From an uncultured Coriobacteriaceae bacterium (lineage in GTDB: Bacteria; Actinomycetota; Coriobacteriia; Coriobacteriales; Atopobiaceae): DNA of 64,000 nt. A model generated the notes under the pieces. The model was not told the DNA's origin. It did not search any database and worked only from the letters and a program-made list of their open reading frames with translations. Of this stretch, positions 57,119 to 64,000 are shown one piece after another (the first letter of the stretch is position 1; the number at the start of each line of letters is the position of its first letter). Made by a program: the position numbers and the translations under genes. The stretch lies in NCBI GenBank assembly GCA_902780305.1, contig CACZFB010000001.1:39281-103280 (forward strand). The letters are read 5' to 3'.

Positions 57119-57787
57119 ATGGCATACGCTAACGCTACCGCAGGCACGGTGGTCGTGGGGACCGGCGGCGCGAGCGCACCGGTCGTGTTCGTGATCGACT
57201 CGCCCGAGCATCCGTTGCCCGTCGGCCCGCTTGCAAGCAGGCGCGGGGTCACCATTGCGAGCGTGCGCGTCCGCGACTGGGCCGATGCGCTCACCCCCTG
57301 GCTCGCAGCTGGTCTCTATCGAGAAGACCCCGCCTTTCGCGGGCAGGCGACCGCCACGCTCGACGAACTGCTCACCCAGGCCATCCCTGCCATAGAGGCG
57401 GCACATGGGCTTGCGCCTGCCGCCCGCGCCATCTGCGGGTACTCGCTCGGCGGGCTCTTTGCGCTGTATGCCCTCACGCACGCGGACGCCTTTTCCGCTT
57501 GCGCGTGCGTGTCGGGGTCGGTTTGGTACGAGGGATGGGTGGAGCACCTCCGGGAGCTGCCCGTGGACCTGTCTGGACGCTACGCGTTCCTCTCACTAGG
57601 CACCAAGGAGCGACGGGCGGCGCGACCGCTGCTCAAAACCGTGCAGGATCGTATGGAGGCCTGCGCGGACGTTTTGCGCGAGCGCGGCTGTACGGTGGAC
57701 TATCGCACCGGGCCGGGCAGCCACCTGCAACACGTTGCCATGCGCCTGGACGCGGGACTTGCGGCACTTGACGCGTTTTTGGCGTGA
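57119..57787 (+). CDS. Alpha/beta hydrolase-fold esterase
   Basis: A 222-residue hydrolase similar to the Fes/esterase-D type. The nucleophile elbow is CGYSLGGLFALY (Ser near residue 105), and the catalytic His is expected in GSHLQHV near residue 205. The stretch VIDSPEHPLPVGPLASRRGVTIASVRV forms the first strands. It is shorter than most siderophore esterases and has no signal peptide. AGGATAGGGGG precedes ATG 57119. It ends with TGA one base before the end of the opposing MscS gene. Confidence 0.8.
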   Translation: MAYANATAGTVVVGTGGASAPVVFVIDSPEHPLPVGPLASRRGVTIASVRVRDWADALTPWLAAGLYREDPAFRGQATATLDELLTQAIPAIEAAHGLAPAARAICGYSLGGLFALYALTHADAFSACACVSGSVWYEGWVEHLRELPVDLSGRYAFLSLGTKERRAARPLLKTVQDRMEACADVLRERGCTVDYRTGPGSHLQHVAMRLDAGLAALDAFLA

Positions 57788-57788
57788 C

Positions 57789-58589
57789 TCAGCGCTCTCG
57801 CGGCCGTAACGCACCTGGAACGTCGTCGAGGTTAAGACGCGTGTAGGGCGCCACGGCACGCAGCGCCGCGTTGCGGGCCTCGCGCACGTGGGTCATCTCC
57901 TTGAGTACGAAGCGCATCTTTGCCCACGTGCCGTACTCGCCAATCTGCGTAAGCAGGATCCAGGGGTCACGCTCCAGCTCGGCGACCTCCTCTATGGCTT
58001 CCTTCGCCAGCCGTTCCATGGTGCGGATGGTCTCGTCTATGTCGCGCGTGTCGTTGGTAAATGAGAGCATGGTGGCAACCAGGTGAGCCGGCTCAATCTT
58101 CTCGATCTCACCCGAGTTGATTGCCGAGTTGGGGATGGTGTGAACGTTGTTCTCGAAGTCCTTTACCACCGTCTGGCGCCACGTGACGTCCAGCACCATG
58201 CCCTCGGTGGAGCCAATGATCACGTGATCGCCCGGCTGGACGAGCTTCATGATGGTAACCTGCAGCCCGCCAATAAAGTTGGAAATGGTGTCCTGCAGGC
58301 CCAGGGACAGCGCCACGCCGCCAACGCCAAGTGCCGTTATCAGGGCCGCGACGTCAACGCCAAAGCACATGGACAGAATGAGCGTGCCGCCAATCGCCCA
58401 CACCCCAATACGCGCGATGTTTACGATGAGGGAGCTCGACTGCAGCGGAATGGAATCGGCAGAGAGCAGCTTGCGCACCAGACGCGACACGGCGCGGGCT
58501 ACCAGAATCGTAAGCACGAGGAGCACGATTGCCACCCCGATGGCATGGCCGCTGCTGGTGTCAATAAACTCGCGAACCCATTGTTCCAT
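57789..58589 (-). CDS. MscS-family mechanosensitive channel
   Basis: A 266-residue MscS-like protein. Three transmembrane helices are present. The pore helix ALITALGVGGVALSLGLQDTISNFIGGLQVTI is followed by the beta domain (VQPGDHVIIGSTEGMVLDVTWRQT and the HTIPNSAI motif) and a C-terminal cytoplasmic vestibule. It opens under membrane tension to release solutes in osmotic downshock. GAGGGGGC precedes ATG 58589. Confidence 0.92.
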   Translation of the reverse strand: MEQWVREFIDTSSGHAIGVAIVLLVLTILVARAVSRLVRKLLSADSIPLQSSSLIVNIARIGVWAIGGTLILSMCFGVDVAALITALGVGGVALSLGLQDTISNFIGGLQVTIMKLVQPGDHVIIGSTEGMVLDVTWRQTVVKDFENNVHTIPNSAINSGEIEKIEPAHLVATMLSFTNDTRDIDETIRTMERLAKEAIEEVAELERDPWILLTQIGEYGTWAKMRFVLKEMTHVREARNAALRAVAPYTRLNLDDVPGALRPRER

Positions 58590-58839
58590 GGTTGCCCCCT
58601 CGCAGTAATGCGGACTCATCCGGCCGCTCCCACCCACGGTTCGATACTACCTCAAGTACCGCCGCCCTGCCCACAGGTACAGGGGGACTGTCCTCCAGTG
58701 CATGTGAGCACATAGTGTTCACTGGTTGGACACAGGGGTTTTGTCGCTGGTACACGAGGCTGACCCAAGCTCGCAACGGGCGCGCAACGCGGGCGGCACA
58801 CCATGGAGGCATGCGTTGACACAGGAGAGGGAGGCTTCC

Positions 58840-59670
58840 ATGGACGTTACGCAGGTGGAGAGCTACAACAAGCAAGTGGCCGAACTGCGCGCGCAGCGCG
58901 ACCGCGACTACGACGAGTACGAGCGTGCCGGACGCATTTGGGGCCTCGTGCCGCGCGAGCGCATCACGCGCATCACCTTTGAGCGCGTGAGCAGGCAGAT
59001 CGTTGACGGGTACCTCTCCATGGAGGACATGACCACCACGGTCTCGGACGTCTTGGACTCCTATGGCATCGACGGGGCCATTCCCTCCTCTCACATCCAT
59101 CCGGTTATTCCCGGCTCCAAGATTTGCGGGCCGGCCGTCACCATCCGCAACATCCCCGTGCGCAAGACCCCCACGCAGGGTGCGCACGACCACGACTTTA
59201 TTGCGATGAGCACGCGCGACATCTACTACCTGGGCGAGCCCGGAGACGTGCTGGTAAGCGACTTTGGCGGAAACCTGGAGGTCTCCAACATGGGCGGCCA
59301 AAGCTGCACGGTGGGCATGAGCTGCGGCTTTGCGGGAAACATCGTCAACGGCTGCTGCCGCGACGTGTCCAGCATCCGCGAGATGGGCTATCCCGTGTTT
59401 AGCGTGGGCACCACGCAGATCACCGGAAAGTACCGCATGGAGTGCGTGGAGATGAACGGTCCGGTAACCCTGTGCGGAAAGCTCGTGGAGCCGGGCGACC
59501 TCATGCTGGCAGACGACTCCGGCGTGTGCATCGTACCCTACGACCTGGCCGAGAAGGTCCTTGAGGAGTGCCTGGACATTGCCAAGTCGGAGGAGCGCAT
59601 GCGCGAGCTCATAGAAAGCAAGGCCCCCATTAGCGAGCTGCGCCCGCTCTTCCGCTCTCGGTACTCGTAG
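58840..59670 (+). CDS. RraA-family (HMG aldolase-like) protein
   Basis: A 276-residue protein. The RraA fold spans about residues 60-240, with ICGPAVTIRNIP, GDVLVSDFGG, AGNIVNGCCRDVSSIREMGYPVFSVG (containing the Gly/Arg-Asp substrate motif) and ADDSGVCIVP. The family includes 4-hydroxy-4-methyl-2-oxoglutarate aldolases and the RNase E inhibitor RraA, so the exact reaction is uncertain. An N-terminal helical extension of 50 residues is longer than usual. AGGAGAGGGA precedes ATG 58840. Confidence 0.82.
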   Translation: MDVTQVESYNKQVAELRAQRDRDYDEYERAGRIWGLVPRERITRITFERVSRQIVDGYLSMEDMTTTVSDVLDSYGIDGAIPSSHIHPVIPGSKICGPAVTIRNIPVRKTPTQGAHDHDFIAMSTRDIYYLGEPGDVLVSDFGGNLEVSNMGGQSCTVGMSCGFAGNIVNGCCRDVSSIREMGYPVFSVGTTQITGKYRMECVEMNGPVTLCGKLVEPGDLMLADDSGVCIVPYDLAEKVLEECLDIAKSEERMRELIESKAPISELRPLFRSRYS

Positions 59671-59793
59671 GCACGGCACCGCACGGCACCGCCCATTGAG
59701 CGTCCTTGCGACACACAGACGTTTGCGCATCTTGGATGCCTCCAAAGGATAGAATTGCGACACGGCTAGTTATGTCCAAACCAGAGAGGCGGG

Positions 59794-60897
59794 ATGACCA
59801 TGAAGATGAAGGCTGCGGTTACCTGGGGCGTTGGCGAGCCCTTCCAGATTGAGGAAGTCGAGCTGGCCGATCCAAAGGACGACGAGATCCTGGTTAAGAT
59901 TGCCGCGTGCGGCGTATGCCACACCGACGAGGCCGCCAAGGCGCAGGTCATTCCCGTGCCGCTTCCCGCCGTGCTTGGTCACGAGGGTTGCGGCGTGGTT
60001 GAGGCCGTGGGCAAGAACGTGAGGGAGTTCGCGCCCGGAGACAAGGTGGGCATCTCCTTTGGGTTCTGCGGAGAGTGCCGCAACTGCAGGACGGCACATC
60101 AGCATGCGTGCGAGAACTTCAACGCCATCAACTTTGGCGGCGTGATGCCCGACGGCACCACGCGGCTCTCCAAGGACGGCAAGTCCCTGGCCACCTTCTT
60201 TGGCCAGTCCTCCTTTGCCGAGTATGCGGTGGTAAACGCCTCCAGCGCGGTAAAGCTCCCCGAGGGCGACTTCGACCTCAAGCTGTTCGCGCCGCTTGGC
60301 TGCGGCATCCAGACCGGTGCCGGCGCGGTGCTCAACCGCTTGCGTCCCGAGTTTGGGTCCAGCATCGCGGTGTTTGGCTGCGGCACCGTGGGCATGAGCG
60401 CCATCATGGCCGCAAAGATCGCCGGCTGCCAAAAGATCATCGCCGTGGGTGGCAACCCCACCAGCCTTAAGCTCGCGCTCGAGCTTGGTGCCACCCACAC
60501 GGTAAACCGCAAGGAAACCGACGACATCGTGGGCGATATCAAGGCGATCACCGATGGCGGCACCTACTACTCCATCGACACCTCCGGCGTGCCCGACTTC
60601 GTGAAGAAGGCCCTGGCCAGCTGCCGCTTTATGGGGACCTGCGTGATTCTGGGCGCCACGGGAGACGTGACCTTTAACATCCAGCAGGAGCTCATGGGAG
60701 AGGCAAAGAGCCTCATTGGCATCGTGGAGGGCGACGCGATTCCCAAGCTGTTCATTCCCAAGCTCATCGAGTACTACCAGGCGGGTCTCTTCCCGTTCGA
60801 CCGCCTGATCAAGTTCTATCCCTTCGAGGAGATCAACCGCGCCTTTGAGGAGTCCCACTCGGGCAAGTGCATCAAGGCCGTGCTCACGATGGAGTAG
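59794..60897 (+). CDS. Zinc-dependent alcohol dehydrogenase (aryl-alcohol type)
   Basis: A 367-residue MDR-family dehydrogenase. Catalytic zinc ligands are Cys in ACGVCHTD, His in GHEG and Cys in APLGCGIQTGAG. The structural zinc site is CGECRNCRTAHQHAC, and the NAD(P) motif is GCGTVG near residue 198. The GCGIQTGAGAV segment is typical of aryl-alcohol and benzyl-alcohol dehydrogenases. It lies 123 bp after the RraA-like gene on the same strand. The two could take part in catabolism of an oxygenated substrate, though this is only a guess. ATG 59800 is a possible alternative start. Confidence 0.9.
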   Translation: MTMKMKAAVTWGVGEPFQIEEVELADPKDDEILVKIAACGVCHTDEAAKAQVIPVPLPAVLGHEGCGVVEAVGKNVREFAPGDKVGISFGFCGECRNCRTAHQHACENFNAINFGGVMPDGTTRLSKDGKSLATFFGQSSFAEYAVVNASSAVKLPEGDFDLKLFAPLGCGIQTGAGAVLNRLRPEFGSSIAVFGCGTVGMSAIMAAKIAGCQKIIAVGGNPTSLKLALELGATHTVNRKETDDIVGDIKAITDGGTYYSIDTSGVPDFVKKALASCRFMGTCVILGATGDVTFNIQQELMGEAKSLIGIVEGDAIPKLFIPKLIEYYQAGLFPFDRLIKFYPFEEINRAFEESHSGKCIKAVLTME

Positions 60898-60924
60898 CGC
60901 GGCAACCTGGACGTGCAACGCGAC

Positions 60925-60965
60925 CCCACCCGCGCTGGGGGGACAGTCCCCCCAGCGCGGGTGGG
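60925..60965. terminator. Family-C perfect palindrome
   Basis: CCCACCCGCGCTGGGGGGAC and its complement form a perfect 20-bp stem around a single A, between the convergent dehydrogenase and TPR genes. Confidence 0.85.
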
Positions 60966-60977
60966 TGCGTACGTTGA

Positions 60978-61541
60978 TTAAAACTCGGCCGCGCGAAGCA
61001 CCTTTTGTGCCTGGTCACGTTCGCCCTTGCTGAGCAGGGTGTTTGCGATTGCGGTAAGGCCGCGACTGACCTCCTGCTTTGGGTCGGTCGCCTCCGGATA
61101 CACCCGTGAGACAAACACGACCATCGACGCATACAGGTTTGCCGGTGTCTTGTCGTTAATGGCCTCGTGGAGGTAGTCGAACATGCACTTTGCGCACAGC
61201 ATGCCGGCTCGCTCGTTGCCCAAAAGCTCTGCCTGGTGAAAAAGCCGCGCCGCCTCCACGTAGTCCTGCGGCAGCCCAAGCCCGCGCGCGCGGAAGCTGG
61301 CGAGGTTGTACAGCGCGACCTCGTTTTGCTCGAGCTGCAGCACGCTCGCGTAGGCTTCCACCGCCGACTCGTAGTCGCCCGCGTTGAGCGCCACCTGGCC
61401 CAGCACGAGCAGCGAGCTCACGACCTCTTCGGGCGTCATGGGCTTGTCGTGGTGGTGCGCCTCGTGCCCGTGGTGCGTCTCGTGCTCTCCGGCACGCACA
61501 TCCTCGCCCGACTGGCCCCCTTGCGTCTGCGCAGCGTCCAT
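60978..61541 (-). CDS. TPR/Sel1-like protein with His-rich N-terminus
   Basis: A protein of 187 residues from ATG 61541. ATG 61562 would add seven residues, but GGGGGAG is spaced best for 61541. The N-terminal segment GEHETHHGHEAHHHDK carries eight His in about 20 residues and could bind metal. Helical repeats follow (LGQVALNAGDYESAVEAYASVLQLE and ALYNLASFRARGLGLPQDYVEAARLF), matching tetratricopeptide and Sel1 patterns for protein contact. No signal peptide. Function unknown. Confidence 0.75.
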   Translation of the reverse strand: MDAAQTQGGQSGEDVRAGEHETHHGHEAHHHDKPMTPEEVVSSLLVLGQVALNAGDYESAVEAYASVLQLEQNEVALYNLASFRARGLGLPQDYVEAARLFHQAELLGNERAGMLCAKCMFDYLHEAINDKTPANLYASMVVFVSRVYPEATDPKQEVSRGLTAIANTLLSKGERDQAQKVLRAAEF

Positions 61542-61928
61542 CTGCATCTCCCCCACATCCATCGCCGTGTGGCACTTGCCGGCCCCGCGTCTTTTGTCAT
61601 AACGCCCATAGTAGCACCTTGGGCGTAGGCACCATGTACGATTTGACGTCCAATGGCTTCCCTACCGTGTACGGTCTTCGGTGAGAATTGCGCACGGTAG
61701 GGATGTGATCCGACGTGGAATCGTACACGGCGATGGTACGCGTCGCGCACGGCGCCGCCCGCACGCGTTGCCCGCGCCACCCGCACGCGGACCAATCGCA
61801 CGCTTTGGCCGTTGGCTTTTGCGCGCATCTGAGACCAGCACCGCAATGATACATAATGAATGTAGCCACAAACGGAACGGCGGACACTCGAGCGTACGCA
61901 CAGCCCATGCGAGGACGGAGACGCAGGT
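61542..61928. other. Divergent intergenic region with a nested palindrome
   Basis: No gene is seen in these 387 bp. A nested imperfect palindrome at 61631-61735 has outer arms GTACGATTTGACGTC/GACGTGGAATCGTAC and inner arms CCCTACCGTG/CACGGTAGGG. The last 80 bp before glgB are AT-richer and end with GGACGGAGACGC before the start. Confidence 0.6.
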
Positions 61929-63740
61929 ATGGATACCACCTTGAACACCCAGAACTTCTATGCCGGAGAAGAGTTCTACGCGCATCACATGCTTGGCTGC
62001 CTGCGCGATGAGAACGGCGGGGCCACCTTTAGGACCTTCGCGCCTGCGGCGGAAGGCGTGGAGCTGGTGCTCAACGACGAGGTCCTGCTCATGGGCAAGG
62101 TTGCCGACGGCAACTTTTGGGAGGCGTATGTGGCCACGGTGAACGCGGGCGACACATACGAGTTTCGCATTTGGCATGGCGGAACCTCCGTTGACCACTG
62201 CGACCCCTATGGCATGCAGATGGAGCTGAGGCCTGCCCACCGCTCGATCGTTGCCGACCTTACCCACGAATGGCACGACGCGGACTGGATGGCCTCGCGC
62301 GGCACCTGTTGCGACAAGCCCCTCAACATCTACGAGCTGCACATGGGCTCCTGGCGCAAACACTCCTTGGACCAGCCCTCCGAGGACCCGGCCGACTGGT
62401 TCACCTACGACGAGGTGGCCGACCCGCTCGTGGAGCACCTCACCCAGCTGGGCGCCACCCATGTGGAGTTCCTGCCGCTCACGGAGTATCCCTTCGACGG
62501 CAGCTGGGGCTACCAGCCCACGGGCTTCTACGCGGCCACAAGCCGTTACGGAACGCCCACGCAGCTCATGACGCTCATTGACACGCTGCACCAGGCAGGC
62601 ATTGGCGCCATTCTGGACTTCGTGCCCGTGCACTTTGCCCTCGATGAGTGGGCGCTGGCCGACTACGACGGGACGTCGCTCTTTGAGTACCCCAACGACG
62701 CCGTGGGTGTGAGCGAGTGGGGCAGCCGCAACTTTATGCACTCGCGTGGCGAGACCTGCTCTTTCCTGCAGAGCGCGGCCAACTTTTGGCTGGGAGCCTA
62801 TCACTTTGACGCGCTGCGCCTGGACGCCATCAGCCGCATCATCTACTGGCAGGGCGACGAGACGCGCGGCATAAACGGTATGGCCATGGACTTTGTGAAG
62901 ACCTTCAATTCCGGCTGCAAGTCGCTCAATCCCGGCACGTTTATGGTGGCCGAGGACTCCACCAACGTGCCTGGCACCACCAAGGCCGTGGAGGAGGGTG
63001 GCCTGGGATTCGACTACAAGTGGGACATGGGCTGGATGCACGACACGCTGGATCTCTTCCAAAAGACGCCCGACCAGAGGTTAGACAACTACCACGAGCT
63101 CACCTTCTCCATGGATTACTTTGGCAACGAGCACTACCTGCTGCCGCTCTCCCACGACGAGGTGGTCCACGGCAAGGCCACGATTGCCAACAAGATGAGC
63201 GGCGCGGATGTGGACGTTAAGCTCGCCCAGGCGCGGACGCTCTACCTGTACATGTTCTGCCACCCCGGCAAGAAGCTCAACTTTATGGGAAGCGAAGTCG
63301 CCCAGCTTCGCGAGTGGGATGAGAATCGCGAGCAGGACTGGTTCATGCGCCAGTACCCCGCGCACGAGGCCTTCTTCCAGTTCTTCTGCGAGCTGGGATG
63401 GCTCTACCGCAACGAGCCCGCGCTGTGGGACCTCGACTACGACAAGACGGGCTTTACGTGGCGAGAGTCCTCTGGCCAGACGGACGTGGTGTATGCCTTC
63501 GAGCGCACGTCGGCCACCGGCGAGCGGCTGCTCTGCGCGTTCAATCTCTCGGACGAGGACCTCGCAGGCAGGAGCATCGCAATCCCACAGACTACGACGG
63601 CAACCATGCTGCTCGATACCAGCTGGCAGCGCTTTGGCGGCATGACGCCCGACGCGGACGGCACGCAGATCGCGGTCGACGACGGCATGCTCGCGCTCGA
63701 CCTGCCCGCCTTTGGTGGCGTCCTGCTTCGTATCGACTAA
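61929..63740 (+). CDS. glgB: 1,4-alpha-glucan branching enzyme
   Basis: A 603-residue GH13 branching enzyme. An N-terminal CBM48 domain is followed by the barrel with YELHMGSWR, the four conserved regions DFVPVHF, DALRLDAIS (nucleophile Asp), VAEDST (acid Glu) and LSHDEVVHGK (third Asp), and a C-terminal beta domain. It makes alpha-1,6 branches in glycogen. It is somewhat shorter than the usual 630-730 residues because one N-terminal domain is lacking. No other glycogen gene is in the window. Confidence 0.95.
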   Translation: MDTTLNTQNFYAGEEFYAHHMLGCLRDENGGATFRTFAPAAEGVELVLNDEVLLMGKVADGNFWEAYVATVNAGDTYEFRIWHGGTSVDHCDPYGMQMELRPAHRSIVADLTHEWHDADWMASRGTCCDKPLNIYELHMGSWRKHSLDQPSEDPADWFTYDEVADPLVEHLTQLGATHVEFLPLTEYPFDGSWGYQPTGFYAATSRYGTPTQLMTLIDTLHQAGIGAILDFVPVHFALDEWALADYDGTSLFEYPNDAVGVSEWGSRNFMHSRGETCSFLQSAANFWLGAYHFDALRLDAISRIIYWQGDETRGINGMAMDFVKTFNSGCKSLNPGTFMVAEDSTNVPGTTKAVEEGGLGFDYKWDMGWMHDTLDLFQKTPDQRLDNYHELTFSMDYFGNEHYLLPLSHDEVVHGKATIANKMSGADVDVKLAQARTLYLYMFCHPGKKLNFMGSEVAQLREWDENREQDWFMRQYPAHEAFFQFFCELGWLYRNEPALWDLDYDKTGFTWRESSGQTDVVYAFERTSATGERLLCAFNLSDEDLAGRSIAIPQTTTATMLLDTSWQRFGGMTPDADGTQIAVDDGMLALDLPAFGGVLLRID

Positions 63741-63757
63741 CTTCCTGGATGTGCTGG

Positions 63758-63855
63758 GGTAGACAAAGGGGGCTGTCCCCCGCGTCTACCACTATGCGCG
63801 GGCCTGCAACTGTGCCGCGGTTGGTAGACTCGGGGGACTGTCCCCTTTGTCTACC
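63758..63855. repeat. Family-C composite inverted repeat
   Basis: GGTAGACAAAGGGGGCTGTC starts a 24-bp arm paired at 22 positions with the distal arm ending TTTGTCTACC. A closer GGTAGAC/GTCTACC pair gives a second, smaller hairpin. It lies between glgB and the convergent partial gene. Confidence 0.8.
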
Positions 63856-63880
63856 TGTACTTGGGAATTGTCCCCCCAGC

Positions 63881-64000
63881 TCATACGCCCAGCAGCCGCT
63901 TGCGAAAGCGCACGCCGAGGTGCATCTGGCCCTCGACCTCTCGCTCCTCGACCGCGCAGCGATACCCGCGGCTGGAGAGCTGGCGCATGGCCTCCTCGAC
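63881..64000 (-). CDS. C-terminal end of an unidentified protein (5' end outside window)
   Basis: An open minus-strand frame enters from the right edge and ends with TGA at 63881-63883. The last 39 residues include AMRQLSSRGYRCAVEEREVE and GVRFRKRLLGV. Too little is present to name a family. Confidence 0.5.
   Translation of the reverse strand, partial: VEEAMRQLSSRGYRCAVEEREVEGQMHLGVRFRKRLLGV

Noticed and set aside
30395..63855. Repeated GGGGACAGTCCCC units as a CRISPR array
   Set aside because: The copies are kilobases apart, self-complementary and without regular spacers.

Overview
This window is a high-GC bacterial chromosome segment with about 56 intact or partial protein genes, three broken genes and no rRNA, tRNA or CRISPR array that I can see. 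Gene content points to an anaerobic actinobacterium of the class Coriobacteriia, probably Atopobiaceae (Olsenella-like). The clues are secreted proteins ending in ChW repeats, DUF5067-type lipoproteins, a dnaK-grpE-dnaJ-hspR operon, an Asp23/AmaP envelope-stress cluster, indolepyruvate ferredoxin oxidoreductase and Tat-exported flavodoxins. The taxon is inferred from gene families, not from a marker gene.

Layout. 1-1035: end of a Wadjet JetD-like gene and a rhomboid protease. 1447-5906: a redox operon with a MerR-type promoter, a broken aldo/keto reductase, a broken FGE-flavodoxin fusion, an intact exported flavodoxin, a DUF4405 membrane protein and the merR gene. 5978-9477: a PD-(D/E)XK nuclease/transposase-like protein, a broken ChW protein and a DUF4143 ATPase. 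9684-20960: a proteostasis block (hsp20, clpB, dnaK-grpE-dnaJ-hspR) in which three copies of one 25-bp operator precede hsp20, clpB and dnaK. A PASTA protein, a newly noticed 48-residue ORF and an esterase lie among these genes. 21133-30814: phosphodiesterase, lipoproteins, exported 5'-nucleotidase, a Ser/Thr kinase with an HTH partner, iorAB and a HAD phosphatase. 30928-33980: a Fur-family regulator with znuABC. 34175-43068: a ChW-bearing NagZ-like GH3 enzyme, a radical SAM protein, GNAT, a second ChW protein and a DUF262-DUF1524-RAMA restriction-type protein. 43351-45698: a polar amino acid ABC transporter. 45757-54729: acyltransferase, Asp23/DUF2273/AmaP, an LCP enzyme, a membrane J-domain protein, yebC and two membrane proteins. 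54974-64000: DUF89, Nudix, hydrolase, MscS, RraA-like, alcohol dehydrogenase, TPR protein, glgB and the end of an unknown gene.

Regulation and structure. Almost every gene end carries a long GC-rich inverted repeat from one of three sequence families (cores GAGAAAAGGGG, ATCAATGGGGGTAACCCCC and GGGGACAGTCCCC). They probably act as one- or two-way terminators, but their modular composition and number make them a repeat system in their own right. The heat-shock genes appear to share an HspR-type circuit. The redox operon appears to be controlled by its own MerR protein at a 19-bp-spaced promoter.

Most unusual points. Two adjacent genes are interrupted by TGA exactly where their families have tryptophan, while TGA still ends many genes here. 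The ABC-transporter intergenic region can form two mutually exclusive hairpins. The AT-rich gap 56542-57118 has a cluster of A(G/C)TGGG(C/A)A half-sites. A 123-bp element with 19-bp terminal inverted repeats lies at 37298-37420.
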